64,000 bases of DNA, from the NCBI RefSeq assembly GCF_902499115.1, contig NZ_CABVPN010000015.1:1-64000 (forward strand), given 5' to 3'. Under the pieces are notes generated by a model, which saw only the letters and a program-made list of their open reading frames with translations, ran no database searches and was not told where the DNA came from. Positions 60,261 through 64,000 of the stretch are shown piece by piece. The stretch comes from Burkholderia diffusa. Lineage in GTDB: Bacteria; Pseudomonadota; Gammaproteobacteria; Burkholderiales; Burkholderiaceae. Position numbers and translations under genes: made by a program. The stretch's first letter is position 1. Each line of letters starts with the position of its first letter.

Positions 60261-60297
60261 CGTGCATGTTCGTGCAATTTCAAGAAATTTCGTGCAA
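60261..60297. promoter_or_regulatory. Phased CGTGCA repeats: probable operator of the DeoR-type regulator
   Basis: CGTGCA occurs at 60261, 60271 and 60291, all in the same orientation. The last two lie within identical TTCGTGCAA units 20 bp apart, flanking the dyad ATTTCAAGAAAT. Spacings of 10 and 20 bp place all three on one face of the helix. The block ends 5 bp before the regulator ATG, in the divergent Nudix/DeoR gap. Confidence 0.65.
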
Positions 60298-60302
60298 ACC
60301 CG

Positions 60303-61058
60303 ATGCTGACGACCCAACGCAAGAAAGCGATCCTCGACGCGCTCGCCCGCGACGGCCAGGTGCTGGCCGTCGAACTGAGCGCGCAATTCGGCGTGTCCGA
60401 GGACACGATCCGGCGCGACCTGCGCGAACTGGCGGCCGAGGGCCTGCTGCAGCGCGTGCACGGCGGCGCGCTGCCGGCGTCGCCGGCGGTCGCGCCGTTC
60501 GCGCAGCGCGAGCTGCTCGAAACCGCGGAGAAACGGCGCATCGCGCGCCGGGCCGCGCAGATGATCGCGCCCGGACAGGTCGCGATCGTCGACGGTGGCA
60601 CGACGTCGGCACTGCTCGTCAGCGAGCTGCCGCCCGACCTGCGCGCGACGATCGTCACGCACAGCCCGAGCGTCGCCGTCGCACTGGCCGCGCATCCGTC
60701 GATCGACGTGATCCTGATCGGCGGACGGCTGTACAAGCATTCGATCGTCGCGGTGGGCGCCGCGGCGATGGAAAGCATCTCGCGCATCCACGCGGACCTG
60801 TATTTCATGGGTGTGACCGGCGTTCATCCAGTCGCGGGGCTGAGCACCGGCGACTTCGAGGAAGCGGCGATCAAGCGCGCACTCGCGGGGCGCGCCGGCG
60901 AGACGATCGTGCTGGCTTCGCAATCCAAGCTGCGAGCGGCGTCGCAGTTCGCGATCGGCGAACTCACGCTCGCACAAGCGATCGTGGTCGAACGGGAAAC
61001 CGATGCAGCGCTGACCGAGCCGATCGAGGCCGCGGGCGTGACGGTCGTGCGCGCGTAG
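60303..61058 (+). CDS. DeoR/GlpR-family transcriptional regulator
   Basis: The 251-residue protein has an N-terminal winged HTH (TTQRKKAILDALARDGQVLAVELSAQFGVSEDTIRRDLRELAAEGLLQRVHGGA) and a C-terminal DeoRC sensor (RRAAQMIAPGQVAIVDGGTTSALLVSEL ... LYFMGVTGVHPVAGLSTGDFEEA), which usually binds a phosphorylated sugar. The usual target would be a sugar operon, but none is adjacent. The phased repeats just upstream suggest it controls itself and the divergent Nudix gene. Confidence 0.9.
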   Translation: MLTTQRKKAILDALARDGQVLAVELSAQFGVSEDTIRRDLRELAAEGLLQRVHGGALPASPAVAPFAQRELLETAEKRRIARRAAQMIAPGQVAIVDGGTTSALLVSELPPDLRATIVTHSPSVAVALAAHPSIDVILIGGRLYKHSIVAVGAAAMESISRIHADLYFMGVTGVHPVAGLSTGDFEEAAIKRALAGRAGETIVLASQSKLRAASQFAIGELTLAQAIVVERETDAALTEPIEAAGVTVVRA

Positions 61059-61189
61059 CCGAGCCGCGGCTTCGACGTCTGCACGTCGGTGGGGCGGCAC
61101 CGACATCGTCGTCGGCGCGATGTCAGCGTGCCGACAGGTGCCGCTTGCTACGATGGGCGACTGCCCACCCGCCGCGCCCCGTCCGCCCG

Positions 61190-61801
61190 ATGTCTTCACC
61201 CTGCAACCCGATCACACCCGCGCCATCCGACGGCCCTGCCCCGCCGCCCGGCGTCCTCGCACTGTTCATCGCGTTCGCGCAGATCGGCCTGACCAGCTTC
61301 GGCGGCGGGCTGAGCGGGCGCATGATGCGCGACTTCGTTCACGAGCGGCGCTGGCTCGACGAGGAAGCGTTCCTCAACGGCCTTGCGCTGTCGCAGGCGC
61401 TGCCGGGCGTCAACGTGAAGAACCTCGCGATCTGGATCGGCTACCGGCTGGCCGGATGGCGCGGCGCGGTGGCTGGCTTCACCGGCATCATCGCGCCGCC
61501 GGCCGTGCTGATCGTGCTGTTCGGCGTCGCGTTCTCGACGCTGACGCGCTTCACGCTCACGCACGTCGCGCTCGCGGGCGCGGCCGCCGCGGCGATCGGG
61601 CTGTCGATCTCGATGGCGATCACCGCGGTGCGCCGGCTGCCGCGCCGCGCGCTGCCGTTCGCGGTGGCGGCGCTCACGTTCGTGTCGGTGGCGGTGCTGC
61701 ACTGGCCGCTCGTATGGACCGTACTTATCGCCGGCGCGCTGAGCGTCGCGCTCGAATACCGGCGCGCGGCCGCATCCATCGTCGGGAGCGACGAACGATG
61801 A
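61190..61801 (+). CDS. Chromate transporter family, N-terminal-half protein
   Basis: The 203-residue membrane protein has the CHR domain motif LFIAFAQIGLTSFGGGLSGRMMRDFVHERRWLDEEAFLNGLALSQALPGVNVKNLAIWIGYRLAG. It is one half of a two-gene short-chain CHR pair. Chromate export by this pair is a family inference; many members lack proven chromate activity. Its stop overlaps the start of the partner by 4 bp (ATGA). No good ribosome-binding site precedes the ATG at 61190. Confidence 0.88.
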   Translation: MSSPCNPITPAPSDGPAPPPGVLALFIAFAQIGLTSFGGGLSGRMMRDFVHERRWLDEEAFLNGLALSQALPGVNVKNLAIWIGYRLAGWRGAVAGFTGIIAPPAVLIVLFGVAFSTLTRFTLTHVALAGAAAAAIGLSISMAITAVRRLPRRALPFAVAALTFVSVAVLHWPLVWTVLIAGALSVALEYRRAAASIVGSDER

Positions 61802-62334
61802 CTGCCTCGTCACGCTACGCCGCCCTGTTCGGCGTATTCGCACCGCTGTCGATCGCGACGATCGGCGGTGGTCAGGCGATCATCGCGGACATCCAGCGGC
61901 AGGTCGTCGACGTGCATCGCTGGATGACGGCCTCGCAGTTCGTGAACGACTTCGCGATCGCGCGAATGGCGCCGGGCCCCGGCTCGCTGCTCGCGACGCT
62001 GATCGGCTGGCAGGTGGCGGGCTTCTGGGGCGCGGTCATCGCGACGCTCGCGCTGTTCGGGCCGACCGCGTTCCTGATCTACGGCGCAGCGCATCTGTGG
62101 CGGCGCCACCAGGGCGCACGCTGGCAGGTCGCGCTGGAGGCAGGCCTGCGCCCGGTCGCGGCCGGCATGATCCTCGCGTCCGTCTGGGTGCTGCTGCAGG
62201 CGCTCGACGGCGGCTGGCCCGCGCGGGCGATCGCGGTCGTGTCGACGATATGCGTGATGGTCACGCGCATTCACACGCTGCTGCTGATCGTCGTCGGCGC
62301 GTTGCTGCTGGTCGGCGCGCACGCGATCGGGTGA
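61798..62334 (+). CDS. Chromate transporter family, C-terminal-half protein
   Basis: The 178-residue partner repeats the same motif in the other half's form: FAPLSIATIGGGQAIIADIQRQVVDVHRWMTASQFVNDFAIARMAPGPGSLLATLIGWQVAG. About five membrane helices follow. Short-chain CHR proteins act as heterodimers of opposite topology. Translation is coupled to the first gene by the ATGA overlap. It is convergent with the tartrate-dehydratase-like gene, 147 bp away. Confidence 0.88.
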   Translation: MTASSRYAALFGVFAPLSIATIGGGQAIIADIQRQVVDVHRWMTASQFVNDFAIARMAPGPGSLLATLIGWQVAGFWGAVIATLALFGPTAFLIYGAAHLWRRHQGARWQVALEAGLRPVAAGMILASVWVLLQALDGGWPARAIAVVSTICVMVTRIHTLLLIVVGALLLVGAHAIG

Positions 62335-62481
62335 CGGCGGCTCGCCCATGGCGTACGGGCATGCCGCACATTGTTCGACCGCGTGCTCACGTAGTGTGTG
62401 CGCGAACGGTTCGTCGCCGCGATGATGCTCGGGTTCGCGGTCCGCTTCGCGATCGACGCGCGCCGAGACCGGCCGCGCAGT

Positions 62482-63642
62482 TCACAAGCCGGCTACCGCG
62501 CGAAACGTGCGGTACGCATCGGCATGACGCTCGAAGCCGATGCCCGGCGCCTGTGGCACGGCCGCGTAGCCGGCGTCGACCGATTCGCCGTCCGCCAGCC
62601 CGTTGAACGGGCGGAACGCGAACGGGCTCACTTCGGCGCCGCCGAGCCCGAGCGCCGACACGACGTGCAACGAGAACAGATGACCACCGTGCGGCCAGAA
62701 CGCATCGCGCCGCCAGCCGTTCGACACGAAATGGTCGACGATCTGCAGATAGCCCGGCAGGCCATAGCAATGCACCGGATCGAACACAAGGACGTCGCGG
62801 TCCGGGCGCAGGCCGCCGTAGCGTTCGATCAGCTTCGCTTCCGCGAGCGAGAACAACGCCTCACCGGCCGCGACCGGCGGCGCGTATTGCGCGGTCAGGT
62901 CCGCATGAAGCGGCAGGTCAAGCGGATCGCAAAGGTCCTCGAACCACCAGAGTTTGAACGGTGCCAGCATCGCGACGGCTGCGCGGCCGCTCGTCGCGTC
63001 GTACGTGTTCATCGCATCGACCGCGAGATGCGAACTGTCGGCCAGACACGCCGCGGCCGCTTCGATGCGTCTTTTGTCGTCATCGACATCCGCGCCGCCG
63101 ATCTTGATCTTCGCGTGCGTGTAGCCGAGATCGGCGATGCGGCGCATCTCGTCCGACAGGTGCGCGAGATCGTCGTGCGGATAGCGGTAACCGCCGCCCG
63201 CATAGACACGCACGCGAGGTACCACGTTGCGCGCGAGCCCATCGGCGACGAAGCGATGGAGGGGCAGCCCCGCGATCTTCGCGGCGGCATCCCAGATCGC
63301 CATGTCGAGCACGCCGACCGCGACACAGCGTTCGCCGTGCCCGCCGGGCTTCTCGCCTGCCATCATCGCGCGCCATGCGCGAAACGGATCGAGGTTCGTG
63401 CCGGCGTCGTCGGCGATGGCGTCCGCGGCGGCCAGCAGACGCGGCGCGAACCGTTCGCGAATCAGCCCGCCCTGTGCATGACGACCGACCGAAGCGTAGC
63501 CATAACCCGTGATCGGCCGGCCATCGCGCACGACATCGGTGACGATCGCGACGACGCTCGTCGTCAGGTCGCCCGACGGAAGCGCCGGATCTGCATGGCG
63601 GGAAACGGGGATCGCCTGCTCGCGGATGTCGATGATGCGCAT
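62482..63642 (-). CDS. Enolase-superfamily enzyme, D-tartrate dehydratase-like
   Basis: The 386-residue protein has the mandelate racemase fold: an N-terminal capping domain with GGLIRERFAP and MMAGEKPGGHGER, the KIKIG base motif, metal ligands in LAVDAMN, WWFEDLCDP and VAAGEALFS, and the late HGGHLFSLHVVSALGLGG. These segments are close to D(-)-tartrate dehydratase as I remember it, so loss of water from D-tartrate or a related acid sugar is likely. The ATG at 63642 gives MRIIDIREQAIPVSRHAD. No transporter or regulator is adjacent within the window. Confidence 0.85.
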   Translation of the reverse strand: MRIIDIREQAIPVSRHADPALPSGDLTTSVVAIVTDVVRDGRPITGYGYASVGRHAQGGLIRERFAPRLLAAADAIADDAGTNLDPFRAWRAMMAGEKPGGHGERCVAVGVLDMAIWDAAAKIAGLPLHRFVADGLARNVVPRVRVYAGGGYRYPHDDLAHLSDEMRRIADLGYTHAKIKIGGADVDDDKRRIEAAAACLADSSHLAVDAMNTYDATSGRAAVAMLAPFKLWWFEDLCDPLDLPLHADLTAQYAPPVAAGEALFSLAEAKLIERYGGLRPDRDVLVFDPVHCYGLPGYLQIVDHFVSNGWRRDAFWPHGGHLFSLHVVSALGLGGAEVSPFAFRPFNGLADGESVDAGYAAVPQAPGIGFERHADAYRTFRAVAGL

Positions 63643-64000
63643 GGTCGGGGTTCCGGGAAAACGTTCGGCGTTTGCGGACCATGCGCGCATTTCGGGACAG
63701 CGCGAATGGCGAATCGCTGCATCATAGGCGCCTGCGCGATGTCGTGCAGACGCGCGACCGTCGCGATGCGGCGAAGGGATCCGACTCGCTCGACATCACC
63801 CGAATCGCGCCGTGCCGCGTCGACGTGCGGACGACCGCCGCATCACGTGCGAGGCGCGTCGCGAGCCTCGACGCCGATCATCGCACCCCACTGGCACGGC
63901 CGCGAATTAGATAGACATCCAACGCGAAGCGCGTATGATGATTTTTGTCCGAGCCCGCGTCACTCCACTCGCCGCTCGCCCCGCCGTCTACCCTCTCGCT
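63643..64000. other. Right-edge intergenic region
   Basis: No protein gene can be supported. Short frames on the plus strand have no ribosome-binding site or family character. It contains the promoter-like element at 63912-63939 and presumably the leader of a gene beyond the window. Confidence 0.5.
63912..63939 (+). promoter_or_regulatory. Sigma70-type promoter facing the right edge
   Basis: TAGACA (63912-63917) and TATGAT (63934-63939), each one mismatch from consensus, are 16 bp apart. They lie in a patch with lower GC than its surroundings and point toward a gene outside the window. Confidence 0.55.

Overview
The window is high-GC DNA (clearly above 60% by eye) that looks like the main chromosome of a Burkholderia species, most likely of the Burkholderia cepacia complex. 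The gene blocks support this: gmk-rpoZ-spoT, minCDE, trxB divergent from ftsK-lolA-rarA-serS, a riboflavin cluster ending in nusB, and a zwf-pgl-glucokinase/HexR fusion next to a glucose-type ABC transporter. Species assignment is inference. I saw no insertion sequence, prophage, CRISPR array or integrated island, so almost all of the window is core-type chromosome.

Layout. 1-7.5 kb: a tRNA-Arg cut by the left edge, then (minus) yicC-gmk-rpoZ-spoT for GMP phosphorylation and (p)ppGpp control, divergent from rph-rdgB-hemW for RNA processing, nucleotide sanitation and haem trafficking, then a tRNA-Ser(UGA). 7.5-14.4 kb: three small envelope or hypothetical proteins, an MHS-family transporter, a 59-residue membrane protein, heptosyltransferase waaC, a CLC chloride channel, and a WXXGXW protein with a 36-residue lipoprotein. 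14.5-21.9 kb: minCDE, an acetyltransferase, alkane hydroxylase alkB, a chemoreceptor, a PAP2 phosphatase and tRNA-Ser(CGA). 22-31 kb: serS-rarA-lolA-ftsK (minus), then trxB, an Smr protein and a TRIC/UPF0126 channel. 31-40 kb: the glucose module. A four-gene sugar ABC importer lies on the minus strand, divergent from zwf, pgl and a fused glucokinase-HexR gene; a perfect 19-bp palindrome of HexR-operator type sits upstream of zwf. 40-48.4 kb: a Bcr/CflA exporter, an EVE-like protein, hemL, ribD, ribE, a DUF1993 gene, a RibBX-type ribB, ribH and nusB. 48.4-54 kb: an aminotransferase, a lytic transglycosylase, a candidate small RNA, ubiD and a LysE exporter. 54-64 kb: a DUF2520 dehydrogenase, YggT, DUF190-crcB, a sedolisin protease, a sirtuin, a Nudix hydrolase, a DeoR regulator with phased repeats, a split chromate transporter, and a D-tartrate-dehydratase-like enolase-superfamily enzyme.

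The points most worth a second look are these. A minus-strand transcription unit at about 51.1-51.28 kb has a strong promoter, a dyad straddling the -35 box and an intrinsic terminator, but no convincing protein. The glucokinase-HexR fusion comes with its likely operator. The second domain of RibB lacks the GTP cyclohydrolase II residues. The DeoR regulator has CGTGCA repeats 10 and 20 bp apart. A long inverted repeat sits at the start of a small membrane-protein transcript.
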